The position numbers and the translations under genes were made by a program. 64,000 bases of DNA from Nemopilema nomurai (Eukaryota > Cnidaria > Scyphozoa > Rhizostomeae > Rhizostomatidae). Numbering within the stretch: position 1 is the first letter of the stretch; each line of letters begins with the position of its first letter. Below the pieces are notes generated by a model. The model was not told where the DNA came from and made no database searches. It saw only the letters and a list, made by a program, of their open reading frames with translations. Shown here piece after piece: positions 10,486 to 22,897 of this stretch. The DNA lies in NCBI GenBank assembly GCA_003864495.1, contig ML133503.1, positions 1,426,001 through 1,490,000 of the forward strand, read 5' to 3'.

Positions 10486-12986
10486 TTATTCCTTTGAATT
10501 CTTCTGAAAATCTTCATTTACTTCATCCAGAAGCTTTCTGTCACAAAGTACATCAATTGCTGTCATGGCCATACATTTTGAAATTTTGACTGTTGGCACT
10601 TGTGCCTCTGGCTTGACAGCAGCTTCAGTGAATTCGGCAGTGTGATTAGCACCAGCTGTAGGTATTTTGAACATAGGGTGTATAGATGGCTTTACATGGG
10701 AGACATTCCCCATGTCAGTTGAGCCAACCATGTTCGGGGGATTCTCCTTGAAATGCAGATCAAGCTTTAGGCCATTCTGCTCAAAAAGTTTAGCAAGGCA
10801 ATTGTTTATGAGCATGTTTGAATACGGATGACCAAGAGTCTTGAACTCCAATTTGCAACCTAAAAGGATAAAGCGAAGAACACAATTATTGGCTATGCGG
10901 ATAAAGATTATATATATAATAATTAAGGAACAATCTTTTGGGACAGCTTCTTTGCAAATGCAGCCATTTTTTGAAAAACATCTTCTGTTTAGTTCTTTTA
11001 CAAAGGTTAAGTATGATAGCCTAGTTGCATTGGAAAAGAGAAAGCACCCAATGAAAGCTGACCCTTGTAGCATGAAAACGCAACTATGATGGTGAGTTGA
11101 AAAGATAAAACTCAAAATGCTTAAATCTTCAAAGCCTTTACTCAGCAAACAAGTATTGTTGATCAATAACTAGTTACTTGCATATTATTTTGCATCAAAA
11201 ATTTAGCGAAATAGGCATCCTATAGAGAAAAATTGGCAGACAATGTTCATAACATTTTCAAGTAACTGCTCTATGCAGTTTTATTCTTAGAGCTTTCTTT
11301 CCCTTAAAATCTTTGACTAAAATCTGTCAGATACTGAAACTGCAATGTACAAATTTTCAATTTTTTACCCAGAAGAACTGAGGTATTTGACGATTTATTG
11401 AATGGTCAACTATCTATAAGATGAATAACAGAAACTGACCTGTTGACACAGATGCAGCTTCGGCACATGCAAGAACCTTCTTCTTGAGTTCATTTCTTTG
11501 GCCGTCTGTTGTGCCACGAACAAAATACTCAAGCTGACAAAGCTGGGGAATAATATTTGGTTTTTCACCACCCTTGGTTATTATCCCATGGACTCTACAT
11601 TCTGGCAGCATTTGCTGTCTCATCATGCTGACATTATTGTAGCACTGGACAACTGCATCTAGTGCATTTAAACCAAGCCATGGTGCAACTGAGGCATGTG
11701 AAGCTTTCCCTAATAAAAAAGAAAAGAAAACAAGAATGAGAGGCAAGAATTGCAATACTAATGGGTAATGAAGACAACACAAAGGTCTGTGGTTTGAGTC
11801 CCTGGAATAAACAAACTCTCACCCGAGTAAGGGGAGTCGCAAGCTCTCAATAATTCCAGGAATAATGAGGTCTGGTCACATCGAGATGAAGGACCAGGAC
11901 ACTGCACAATAAGTGCTCTCAGTGTCCTAAAACTATCTTCAGAAGCAAGGTACAAAAAATACAAAAATACAAATACAAAATACACAACACTCAATATTGT
12001 CAAGAGAACAGCATGTGAGAATGTTCAAACAATATAACAGGTTATAAAAATTGCATAATACACCTTTGAAGTTTGTAGAAAGCAAAAAAGACATGTCCTT
12101 TCATACTGCAGAAAGAAAGCTCATTGTTAAGTTAGGTTCATATAATATTCTCATTTATCAACTTCTTACCATGGTAGGTAATTTGCAGATGTTCAAAGGC
12201 TAGCTCTGGGTGATAAATGATATCTTCAACATATGGATGAGCCATGATGCAAAAATCAACATCATCGAAACAACCGTGCTGAATCATGATACACTTTCCT
12301 CCTCCACCTTCCTCAGCAGGCGTGCCAAATACAATCAGCTGACCATCTATTTCACCAGACATTAGGGCTGCTTTGATTCCTGTGGAAAAAATTTACAAGA
12401 GAAATCAACTGAAGCTTTAACAATCAACTGAGTACAGCTTTTTTATATTTCTCACTGAGACATTTTCTTCAGTGGATTTGCAGGAAATGAATTATATTAG
12501 AAGACTGGCTTTAGGAATAACTAACTTTTGAAATTTTCTGATTCACCTTAATATGCTACAACATAAAATGAATAAGAAAGTTACAAAAAATGAAATTCTC
12601 ATTGTCAAAGTACCTCCCAACCAATATTCCTAACCGCTCATTAAAAATCATAAAGTACCTAGAGCAGCACCAATGCCTGCTTCTGAAATCAGGTTGTGTC
12701 CACAGGCATGCCCAATGCCTGGAAGGGCATCGTATTCAACAACAATCCCTGCTTTGATCCCAACACCTTTCCCATATGATGCAATAAATGCAGTTGGAAT
12801 TGGGGTCTGCTTCAGCACATGGAAACCTTCTTTCTCTAGAAAATCGGTTAGTAGATTGTGAGCAAATGTTTCTTCGAATCCAAGTTCAGGGTTTTCCCAA
12901 ATTTTTGTACTGATGTCATTAAGCTCAACAAGCCTTTTGTCAATCTCCCCACAAACATCATTTTTCAGCTTATCCACTGCTTTCAT
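10486..12986 (-). CDS. PM20D2: PM20D2-like M20-family metallopeptidase/amidohydrolase
   Basis: Four minus-strand exons, all joined in phase 1: 12986-12659, 12379-12170, 11709-11440 and 10859-10486 (TAA). They total 393 residues, slightly shorter than vertebrate PM20D2. Family features in order: EYDALPGIGHACGHNLI, the metal-binding region near residues 85-101; GTPAEEGGGG, with the catalytic or metal-binding Glu pair; HGKASHAS at the start of the dimerisation domain; and GSTDMGNVSHVKPSIHP near the C-terminus, a PM20D2-type signature. PM20D2 removes abnormal dipeptides such as beta-alanyl-lysine, a by-product of carnosine synthesis, in the cytosol; that role comes from vertebrate work. There is no signal peptide, consistent with a cytosolic enzyme. 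The ATG at 12986 starts the first exon's frame; an upstream non-coding exon is possible. No frame breaks were seen. Confidence 0.9.
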
Positions 12987-14602
12987 TTCTACTTATTCAA
13001 CCTACAAAAAAATATGCAAAAATTTGATAAAGTACAGAAAAAAAATAAATCCTGTTCAACGTATAGTGTTCTAACACATACCATATATTTACTCAAAATC
13101 ATGGAAATATCACGTTTTAAAGAAAAAGCCGAAATTCGCGTTCGAAGTCTTGGATGACATGCACAAATGAAGCAGCGGTCAAAGTGGAACGTTTCTTCCG
13201 ACTACGTCATTTGATTTTCGTACTGAGCTGAGACTTGAGTTGAAACCAAGTAATTAATCGAATCGAGTATACCAAAATTGATTCATTAAAATGGAAAATT
13301 GCTTGGAGGTACATTCCTAGGTAGGTACTTGATATAAAAATACATTTTGATCAGTTTTCTTCGTCAAACGACCAAAGCGGGGCTTGTTTCATCACAAAAT
13401 GAAAAAGCGGGAAGTAAAATAATCCTTTGCTACACATAGACACACAGTCGAGCCTTTCTCCTAATGTCAGACACAAAAGCTCTCGACTTACTTAAAGTAA
13501 TAAATGTTTACCATAAACGCTAACCAACACAGCTTGACAACAAATCCAAGAAAAACAAATGGCGGCCCATGGGATGAGCAGTCAGGCCGGTTGCACGGTT
13601 GGGTGACACCGCTGTACAGTGTCCCTGCGGTGGCACTTCCAGGAACTGGCCGATCTACAGGGTTAGTTGGGGCATTTTATCTTGTCTGATGCACTTTAAA
13701 GAGCCCAACTCGTTGAATCCTCGACCTAGAAAGCTACGTTAGTTACTTTTCCACATTCTCATAATTAGATTAAAGATGTGACTTGTAAGTGTCCTGAAGC
13801 AAGTGTTCAGTCGGAAAACATGTTTCCTCTTTACAGCACTTTTGTCTAATTTTAGGGAAAAGACAATTTCTCCTTTTGCTAGCCACTTTATTTAAAAAAG
13901 GGTCAAGAGTTTTGATTTTGAGCTTCCAAGCAAATGTTTGACCAGGTACTTTTCAAATAAAACTTACAAAGTACTTTACACACCAAATTTTCACTACAGT
14001 GCAACATAACCAAAGTATGCAATGCATTTTATGGAGCTTAGATTATAAATACTCTAACAGGGCAAACAATAGAAAGGTGGCTGCAGATTATGTGGAAGAT
14101 GGTGCTTCTACAAAGGCCAGATTTGTGTGATCTCCACATAGCTAAGGCATCATGGGTTTTGTAAAGCTATTATATTTCTGAGCCTCCATGATAAATATGA
14201 TTTAATTTTTCAAATGTTTAGCTTGCGAAAAAGTTTATCTGTAGGTGAGTTCTCACCTTCATTTACACTATAATACGCAACACATTTGTAAGCATTTGAA
14301 AGATTTTGCTTAAATCTATTGCAAAGATAGTGTATCAAACAATAATGCATTGCACATAATTTTGTATACAGAATCAATTTGACAAATCTATCAAAGTTCA
14401 TTTGAAACTGGTAATCAAAATAATTCATAATTAGATTTAGGAAGTAGATATTTTGGTGAGAAAACAATTACAAGGCAGGGCTAGTTTCTGATCCTAGATA
14501 CAAAAGAAACAATTTGAGTGAGCTTACCAACAATTGAATTGTACACAGCCTAAAAGAAATCAATGAATAAAAAAAGAAAAGTAAACAAAAGCAAAGTCAA
14601 CT
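12987..14602. other. Intergenic region between PM20D2-like gene and HAP40 gene
   Basis: About 1.6 kb with no supportable coding sequence. It should hold the promoter of the PM20D2-like gene at its left end and the 3' UTR and polyadenylation region of the HAP40-like gene at its right end. I saw no TATA box that could be placed with confidence. Confidence 0.6.
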
Positions 14603-15535
14603 CTAATCTACTTTAATCAAATTGTTTATCAATTTGAAATAAATTTGGCACTGCCATCCCTTCAGAAAAGGGAATATATCATTTTCAAGTTCCTTAAGCA
14701 GTTCAGTGTCCTTCTCTTGTACAGCCATGATCAATGACTGCAATAGTTGAAAGAGGTCTTCTTGAAGCCATTCCGGCCTCGTGTCTTCCATATTTTCCCA
14801 TATATATTTCTCCATCACCTTTCCATAGGTACTACTAAGTTGTTGGGGTGAGGACTGCACCAAAAGCAATAAGAAAACTTTATCAATCTCACAGCTGCAT
14901 ATGAATTCTCTTTGTGAAATTAATATGAAGGGCTCTTTCTTTTCATAAGCCTCTATTATCGATGAAAGCTCCGTTAGCATTTTCAGTGCTGCGTGGTAAT
15001 CACCAGTCATTATACGACAAGTTATTCCTTCTCTGCTCGAGTGTAAATAATCAATAATACTGTATGATCTTTGAATTTCTGCAGCCCTTATGAAGTGATC
15101 GCACGCCTCCTGAATTTTGCCAAGTTCTCTCAGTTTATTTCCTACCTCGAAGGAAAGCATTGCGGCTAGAGCAAGATGACCTTCTCGTTTGTAAATCTTG
15201 ATTGCTTGATTGAAGCAGTGAGTAGCTTCTGTTAGATGCTCTTCAAACGCAGGACATTTCACATCGACGTTTTCTTTCTCTGCTTTGAAGAAAAGTCTTG
15301 CAGCTTCAACCAAAGCTTCCGTTTCCGCCACTGGATTGTTCAAAGAACTTTCGCAATGGGCCTTGGCAACACAACAGAATCCTGCGTATTGCAGGCACTC
15401 CTGTTGTTTCAAGACCCTGGCAAGAGTTCCAAATTGATCACTGGCTTCAGAAAAGTTGGGTTTCTTTAATAATCGTTTTTTTAGTTTGTTATTAATGGCT
15501 CTATAGTTCGCAAGCACATCAAGTTCTCTATCCAT
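14603..15535 (-). CDS. F8A1: Huntingtin-associated protein HAP40 (F8A1) orthologue, single exon
   Basis: An uninterrupted 310-codon frame. The frame stays open upstream to 15697, but the ATG at 15535 starts the conserved region (MDRELDVLANYRAINNKLKK), which lines up with human F8A1 (YRLVSNKLKKRFLRKPN). Further landmarks: LLKKPNFSEASDQFGTLAR, EALVEAARLFFKAE, a helical-repeat body (AAMLSFEVGNKLRELG, ACDHFIRAAEIQ), CEIDKVFLLLL, and near the end LFQLLQSLIMAVQEKDTE, matching human LFLLLQSLVMATHEKDTE. HAP40 is a TPR-like helical protein that clamps huntingtin in a stable complex and has been linked to Rab5 endosomes. The long Pro-rich loop of the mammalian protein is missing. The gene is intronless, as in mammals. 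It lies head-to-head with KDSR. Confidence 0.93.
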   Translation of the reverse strand: MDRELDVLANYRAINNKLKKRLLKKPNFSEASDQFGTLARVLKQQECLQYAGFCCVAKAHCESSLNNPVAETEALVEAARLFFKAEKENVDVKCPAFEEHLTEATHCFNQAIKIYKREGHLALAAMLSFEVGNKLRELGKIQEACDHFIRAAEIQRSYSIIDYLHSSREGITCRIMTGDYHAALKMLTELSSIIEAYEKKEPFILISQREFICSCEIDKVFLLLLVQSSPQQLSSTYGKVMEKYIWENMEDTRPEWLQEDLFQLLQSLIMAVQEKDTELLKELENDIFPFLKGWQCQIYFKLINNLIKVD

Positions 15536-15681
15536 ACCTTCCCGACCCGATGCTATGACCAGATGTGGCTTGTGAAAACCGGTCTCTTTTCTGCGTTCCA
15601 AAACGAGGCCCTCGAAGTCAATGTCAACCAAAATTACAAAAGTTGTGCCAGTTTGCTGTTGTGAGAAGTTATACGCCCAGC
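15536..15681. promoter_or_regulatory. Putative bidirectional promoter, F8A1/KDSR
   Basis: Only 146 bp separate the divergent start codons of the HAP40-like gene (15535, minus) and KDSR (15682, plus), so the two genes must share promoter DNA or have overlapping 5' regions. No clear TATA box is visible, as is usual for housekeeping promoters. The regulatory role is inferred from geometry alone. Confidence 0.55.
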
Positions 15682-18600
15682 ATGCTGTTTTTTGCACTAA
15701 TTTGTGTTCTAATTATCGTCTGCGTACTTTGTATATTGGATTGGATGGTCCGATCCATAAATGTCAACAAGAGAATAGTACTTGAAAACAGTCATGTTAT
15801 GGTACGGTTTGAATTTGAGTAGTATGGCAATTTTGGTAATACCTAGTTAATTCGTTATCTTATGATTAAGGCTGATTGAAATGCAAGTATCTTACTTTCG
15901 ATTGCACTTTAATGGTATAGTTAACGCTTTTACACCAGTTACATGTCATTTGTGCTAAAGATTTTTAGAGTGCCTTCATCCTTAAATATTCACTGTATAT
16001 AATTAATCTTATTGATATACGACAAGTCAGATTAGATAAATACTACAGTTTGAGGTGTTTAAAAGAACTGCAGTCAACCAAGCATCAAATTCAGGAAACC
16101 TGTTCTTGTAACAAAAGCGCGTGGTTAACAAGCAGCAATTGTCAATATGTGATATAGTAATCTTGATTGTTAGCATAACCTTTTTTAGTTATATATCTTC
16201 GTCCTTGACAAAAGTTAATGGTCCATTATTGCTGAAGTTCTCTATTTGCTTTCCAATTCCACTTCGACAGATTACTGGAGGAAGTAGTGGGATTGGTCTT
16301 GCACTTGCAAAGCTTTATGTTCTAAAGGTGCAAACATAACACTTGTTGCAAGAAACAAGGTATACACTTTGCCATTTAAGGTTAAATACTGCAGTTAACA
16401 TGTAAATCAAAGATCTACCGAATGGGATAAGCATGTATGACCTTGCAATGATTCTTGTCCTACAAGTTTCTGGTTGTTATCCCATTATCCTTCACTTACA
16501 TTTTCATCAAAATCAAAGAGCCAAATAGCACTTTCATTTTATGCACATAATTCAATCATGGCTGAATTTCACACACTTTTAGCATGCACAGCTCCTCAGC
16601 TTTGCTCTCATGTATGCTTCACTACCAATTCTTGCTGTTATAGTATACAAAACTAGATGTGTTTTTTATCAAGATACTCCATACGTTTGCTATGAAATTT
16701 ATTAATTTAAGATAAGCACAAAACTTTGAGCAAAAATTGAGCTTTCTATTACTCTTTTTTGCTTTGCTGCATTAAAAGTTTTGTGTGATATTGTTTTTAA
16801 GGACAGGTTGTGTAAGGTTCTCAATCTGAACTTGAGTTTCAATACCACCCTCAATACCAATAGCACCATCTTTATGTAGAATATTTAATTCAAGTACAAA
16901 AAGAAGAAGGTTTACTACAATTTTTGTAACACTGTTGATAGTTGCTCTTTTGCGATTCATTTTTCTTTCATCTTTTAGGTGAAGTTGGCGCAGGCTGTTT
17001 TGCAACTTGAGAATAAAAAAGCAAATAAAGAGCAAAAGGTTCAATTTTGTTTAGTTATGTAGGCTAATTAGCTTTAGCTTAAGATATATGAAATAGAAAT
17101 GATGCTAAACGGAGGGTGAAATTGAAGGTTTAAGAAAAAAATGGTATAAGAAAGGATTCAGGAATTTACATGACCTGTCATGTTATTTGACTAGGGTGAC
17201 CTGAAGATTGCACCAAGTCCTCAACTTCTTTTTACATCATATCACGATGTGGCTAATGATACAATCTCCATAAGTTTGTTTTACCACTGTGCAAAGTTTT
17301 AGCAACATTTTATTCCTTTTTTCAGTTCCAGTTTTGTTCCCTAGGTTTGCATTGTGTCTGTTGACCTAACAAAAGACTTGCCATACATTCAGAATGCATT
17401 TGCTGAGGTAATAAATTGACCTTTTATTGAGGTATATTGAAGGCATGTTTACTCAATCTACTTTCATTGTTCTTAAAGCCTAAAATTGTTGTTTTTCAAA
17501 TCATTCAACCGGTTCTTCATAATGTTTTCAGGCTAAAGAGTTGAATGGCAGTGTCAACATTTTAATAAACTGTGCTGGTTATGCCCTTTGTGGAACATTT
17601 GAAGATACAGACCAGGATGATTTTAAAGTAAGTATTTGATGCACATTTTACATACCATGTTAAACACTTGACAATTAGAATGAAACAAATTAATTATGAA
17701 AAATTTTCCCAGACAATAAGGGTATTTTTTAAACATCTAGGAAGATCTTTCCACTTGTCTGAAATATTCTTCAAAAGCAGTCAATTTTTTTCAGCAAATG
17801 ATGGATACAAACTTCTTTGGAGGTGTTCATATGACCAAATGTGTTGTAGATGACATGAAGAGAGATAGGCTAGGACATATTGTCTTTTTGTCCTCTATAG
17901 GAGGTCAGGTAATGCCTTAATTTACATCACATACAAGACATGCATTTTTGCTTTTAGAATGAAATATACGTTTTGTGCTTGTTGTATCTCAGCTACATTG
18001 AAATCCTAGATTGTTATTTTGATACTTTTTATCTTGAAAGCTTGTCCCCACCACTTGTTGTGCTGAAAGTAATTGATTCAAAGGCTACCAAAAAATTCTA
18101 GAGTGCTGAAACTTCAAATTGAGATTTGTGCACCTTCTTTAGCTTGGACTATATGGATACACAGCTTATGCAGCATCAAAGTTTGCTGTGCGTGGATTTG
18201 CAGAATCTTTGGCCTCTGAGGTATGCTGTGTCAGTAAGAGTTTTCACAAAGAAATTTTCACAATCTACATCATTTGTGATGTGACATTTATCTGTACAAA
18301 ATGTTGAAATAAGTGATCATAAGTTTATGGTGCAGTTATGCATTATACATTATGGCAAGTAGAATAGGCCATACATGCAATAGAGTTTATTAAACACACA
18401 AGTTTGAATATTTAGATAGCATTGAAAATATAGCACATGCTTAGTATAAACTGACCTTGAGCAAGTCCGTGAAAACTTTCCTTCAGTCAGTTCCAGATTT
18501 GTGTTACAATTTTATTTTAGCACAGCAAAGTTTTGATTTCCAGTTGAATTGGAAGGAGGAACTTGCCAACCAATTCAAGTAGCATTGTTTCCAAAGGTTG

Positions 18601-20160
18601 TTTACAGCATGTGCTTAACAATTATAAGTGGAAAAATTTAAGGATCTGCCTCTTAAAATGTGGAATCAGCCAGCATCCTGATGTTGCATACAAAAGGTGA
18701 CATAATTGACAGTGACACAAATGACAGTAAGATATTAAGTGACAGAACCTTAATAACACATAACACAAATAACACAACACAATGACAGTAATGCAAATTT
18801 ATCATTTTATTTGCAGCTGAAGCCATATGATGTTGGAGTTTCAGTTGCCTTTCCACCGGACACTGACACACCTGGCTTTGAAAATGAGAATCTCTCCAAA
18901 GTTTGTTTCAAAGCATACTATTTATTCCATTTACACATTTATGTAGATAGTATTCTTTATCGTGTATTTCAAGCATATGAACAGGATTTAAGGCCTTTTT
19001 GGGCTACCTGCAAGAAATACTGTTCATGTACTTTAGAATTTTTGCTTGTGTTTAATTAGCAACATCCATGAAATTGTTTTGAATAAGGAAGTATCTTAAT
19101 TTTTTGAATGGATCCTTTTAATAGAACGTTTAATAGAGCTGCCACCCCAGTGAATTTTCAGCAGGTTACTGGAGTTGTATTTTTTCTTCTTTTTGTAGCC
19201 TGAAGCCACAAAACTTATTTCAGAGACAGCAGGCCTTTTTACACCTGATGAAGTAGCAGCAATTATTTTCAAGGGAATTAAAGTGAATATGCTTATCTCT
19301 TTTACACATATTTTTGCTCTTATGCAAGAGTGTTAATGCATAAGTTGTTTCATGCAAAAACTTCACCCTCATGGTTTTGGTAAAGGTAAATTATTTGTGA
19401 TCTAGCATTGCGGTCAGAAAAAGAGAGGCTTGAATACAGTTTACTGGGTGCTGTATGTTTGTAACTGTCCAGTACTACATTTCTCAAGGTCAATGCTCTG
19501 GCCATGAACCATTAGATGTTTCCATCAAATGTAATATTTATGCATGGGCCTGATCAAAGCTTTTGTTTTCATTTCTCATTTAGAATCGCCAATACTTAAT
19601 TTGGTGTGGCTTTGATGGTTTTGCAATGAATACACTAACCTGTGGAGCAGCACCACCATCATCTCTAGGAGAAATCCTTATTCAAGTATACTATCCCACC
19701 TTTTCATGTCTTCATCAAAATATTGAAATGCTTTCACAATGTTTTTTTGTTAGTAAAAGTATGCTACCTCTTGTTTCATTTTTTGGTATTACTTTATAGA
19801 AATAATAGAGTTAAGAATGTTGCGATAGTGCTATAACATTTGGAATTAAATTGACCTGATCTTGTTGTTTGATAGAAATTTTAAATGCTTTTTTTAATTA
19901 GAAATGTGGTTTTTTAAATTTTGTTAGAAAGGTATAAATGGTTATCAGAAATATATAAACATAATGTATTTATATCTGAATGATTATATTTCAACTATAT
20001 ACTTTTTTCAAGGTATAATTGGTTTGTAAACTTTTTATTTTAGGCTATCCTGATGGGACCATTAAGACTTATGATGTTATTCTACCTGTGGAGTTTCAGT
20101 AACATAATTGACAAATGCACCATAACAGACAAAACACAGAGGAAATCAAAGTCAGAATAG
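15682..20160 (+). CDS. KDSR: 3-ketodihydrosphingosine reductase
   Basis: Eleven exons, all joined in phase 0: 15682-15801, 16271-16359, 16979-17038, 17345-17407, 17532-17627, 17795-17908, 18143-18220, 18817-18900, 19199-19282, 19584-19685 and 20044-20160 (TAG). They give 335 codons if one base is allowed for in exon 2; human KDSR has 332. The enzyme is an NADPH-dependent SDR that reduces 3-ketosphinganine to sphinganine, the second step of sphingolipid synthesis, on the cytosolic ER face. Visible features: an N-terminal membrane anchor ([19 protein letters not shown]), the nucleotide-binding [21 protein letters not shown], the catalytic Ser in [10 protein letters not shown], YxxxK as [13 protein letters not shown], and PPDTDTPGF, diagnostic for KDSR. 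Anomaly: exon 2 is 89 nt and loses frame after AKLYVLK; one more base in the short G run near 16325-16329 would restore it. See findings. Confidence 0.93.
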
Positions 20161-20558
20161 TGTATCTTATCTTTACAAGCAAGACTACAATAAATAAAAG
20201 AAAAAGTGGCCAATTGGCAAAATCACAAAATTTCTTAAGATAATTGGTCTTTAGGTTCAAGATAGTGAGATGACCACACAAGCGCAGCTCTCTTAGATGA
20301 CATAAAATCGTGTCTATTATATTGGGCTCCATATAAACAGTTTCGCTTGCTAACAAGGAATATTTCTGTCAGCAGTATGAGACAGGATATAAAGTGTTAA
20401 CTGATTTAACTATCTTGTGATTAGTTAGTAGTTCTAGTTCAGCTAAACAAAAAATGTTGTCCCTAATGTTTAGGTTGGTATGCTTTGGTTTTTTCCATGC
20501 TCATTTTATCTGCTCTCTTTAAAAAAGGAGGTCTATGATTCAAAACAAAATGTTTATC
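20161..20558. other. Convergent 3' intergenic region, KDSR/GPCR
   Basis: About 400 bp between the stop codons of two convergent genes. It presumably holds both 3' UTRs. Nothing else was recognised. Confidence 0.6.
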
Positions 20559-22897
20559 TTATTTGCTAATACTGCCATACCCTGTGTCACTGGATCGAGT
20601 TTTATTTCTTCCCGTATCACTGTCTGCATCCTTTGATTTAATTTTTGTTTTTCTAAATGTGCAAATGCTTTTGAAGCCAGTTCTGAAATTCTTGCTGAAG
20701 ATGCAGTACACAAATGGATTTATAGCTGAGTTTGCAAAACCCATAACTTGACTGGCCAAGAAAATTTTTCTGTAAAAAACCAATGTTGATATAATTAAAA
20801 TTTTGACTTGCAGGATACTTATTCTTTAAAAAGTAGTTGTTATTGTTACTTTACCAAGATCAAGATAAAATCATAATGATGATTGTTGACTTTGTCTAAC
20901 CCAGGAAAGTATTTGCCCTTTAAGCATAATAGAAGGTCAATGCCAACAATGTCTAAGTTATTGTTCCTTTGGTGTACATGAATAAAGCTTTACAAAACCA
21001 ATGGTTAAGCTAAAACAGGTCCCCAGAATTACCCAGACAGTACTTGTGCAATGTGGTAGTTCTTCGTTTACAGTTTAATTGATCTTTCTGGAATAGGAAG
21101 CCACCTTGGATGGACATTTAAGCATGAAAATTGCCCTCTATCTATTCTGGTCCTCCTGCAAGATTTACGGAAAAGGCTTACTTACCCAAAAGCTTTTTGT
21201 TCAATCAAATTCAACTTCTTTAAAATGTAGATTATGTTGTATGGGGTCCAGGCAATGAAAAACAGCAGTGTTGTAGCTAAAAGCATCTTAATGCTTCTTT
21301 TCTTTGAGCCAGTAGCATCAATAGGTATTAAAGAACTTGTATCCCACCAAAGCTTACAGCAAATCCTTGTATAACAGACAAGCATTGTGGTGAATGGGAC
21401 AACATAAATAATGGTGGTGATGAGAAATGCATATACAGCGTAGTAAGTTTGTGTTGGCCATGAAGAATGGCAATCACAGGCCAAGCTACCATGCTTCTTA
21501 CTTTGCCTGCACACCAAGGCCATTGGGAAGTATGCAATAGCTGCTGCAATCCAAATCAATGGAATAATGAATCTTGCTCTAATTGTCTGTGCTCCAATTC
21601 TTGCAAATGACTTGCAAATACCATGATAGCGATCAAGGCTAATAAAAGCAAGACTCAATAGTGCTGTTCCGAGGAAGATATCCAAAAGAAACAGTCCACA
21701 TTTGCAGCCAAAATCCCCTAATGCAAATAAAAAAAGGTCATTGTCTGTTTCAAAAATAGCCCAAGCTATTTCAAAAATAATGGATCAAATTTATTAAATT
21801 ATTATTTGACTTTGTTTTAATACCATTTGGAGATGGAGGAAAAGGAATTGTATGTGTGCATTATTTGGAGTATAAAATTATAGTGCAGTAAATTGAAGAA
21901 ATGCTGTGATAGGCATTTCAATAAACTTTAGGAACGTTATTGTGATTTTCACACCCAAAAGGTACCTTTATTAAGTCAATTTTTGGACAAAACCTGCAAT
22001 AGAAAGCCCTTTCATGTTTGTGATTCACAGATTGTGATGGACGCACAAAAGTGGGAGAGTTTCGTTGCTACTGGCAACCACGGTGATCATGAGCATGTTG
22101 GGTTCGGTTATCAAAAAACCTATTAGAAGAGTGCTGTACCAAAAAGTGATAGCCAATCTTAAATTCTGACAAGGCATTAATCGAGAATAGAGCGCATGGA
22201 GTTTTTTGCGAATTCAAATCTCCACACAGCTTGCAAGGCTTTCCAGTACATTTGAACAAAGCTTCAATGCCCGCCAAAAGTAGTTGGAACACCGAGATTG
22301 TACTGGTAATAAATGTATATTTTTCAGTTCATTTCCCTATTTCAAGTAAACAGAGCCCCCTCCCCCCTTAAACAATGTTGTGAAGGAAGATGAACATGTC
22401 ATATTTCAAGTAAACAGAGCCCCCTCCCCCCTTAAACAATGTTGTGAAGGAAGATGAACATGTCACCAAACATGAGTTACACAATTTGCGCTCTAACATA
22501 CATTCGTTGTCATTTTCCAGTCGGAATCCAACATTGTATATAGGGGGAGGGGAGACGTTTAGTAGGAAAGATGATTGGACTGCTCCAACACTTTTGGCGG
22601 GCATTGTAGAACACTGGACTCCTTACCGATGTCAACATGTAGGAACTGAACCAACTGGATCGGTGTGGTGATTGCGAAACCCATGTCAGCAATAGATAGG
22701 TTCAAAAGGAGGTAGTACCATCGACTTCTCATGTTTGTGCTTTTTATTATTGTTGCGCACACGATGCAATTTCCCGTCAAGCATATGACCAGTACTATTC
22801 CATAAAAAGGAAGAATTGCAGGAAAATTGAAATTTGATCTTTCCCAATATTTGTGTTCATGAGAACTCGCCGTTACCTGCATATCTGTGGGATGCAT
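20559..22897 (-). CDS. Class A (rhodopsin-family) G protein-coupled receptor
   Basis: Three minus-strand exons: 22897-22627 (ends phase 1), 21717-21186 (ends phase 2) and 20769-20559 (TAA), 337 codons. All seven helices can be read: TM1 with LTGNCIV (the conserved Asn); TM2 LLLNLSIADMGF; TM3 after a Cys (GCKCGLFLLD) ending in SLDRYHGI, the DRY motif; TM4 LIWIAAAIAYFP; an extracellular loop with CDC; TM5 VVPFTTMLVCY; TM6 FFIAWTPYN, in which the usual Cys before Trp is Ala; and TM7 NSAINPFVYCIF, the NPxxY motif. The N-terminus is short and lacks a signal peptide, as in most small class A receptors. The short Ser/Thr-rich tail ends GYGSISK. The ligand cannot be told from sequence; peptide and small-amine receptors are both possible. 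It is head-to-head with OSGEP. Confidence 0.9.
22338..22465. repeat. 64-bp tandem duplication in GPCR intron 1
   Basis: Two tandem copies of a 64-bp unit starting TATTTCAAGTAAACAGAGCC and containing a C-rich run (CCCCCTCCCCCC) are identical by eye. They lie in the first intron of the minus-strand GPCR gene. The identity implies a recent event or an assembly artefact. It has no coding consequence. Confidence 0.85.

Noticed and set aside
10841..11089. 82-codon plus-strand open frame
   Set aside because: It overlaps the end of a PM20D2 exon and its intron on the opposite strand; shadow of the real gene.
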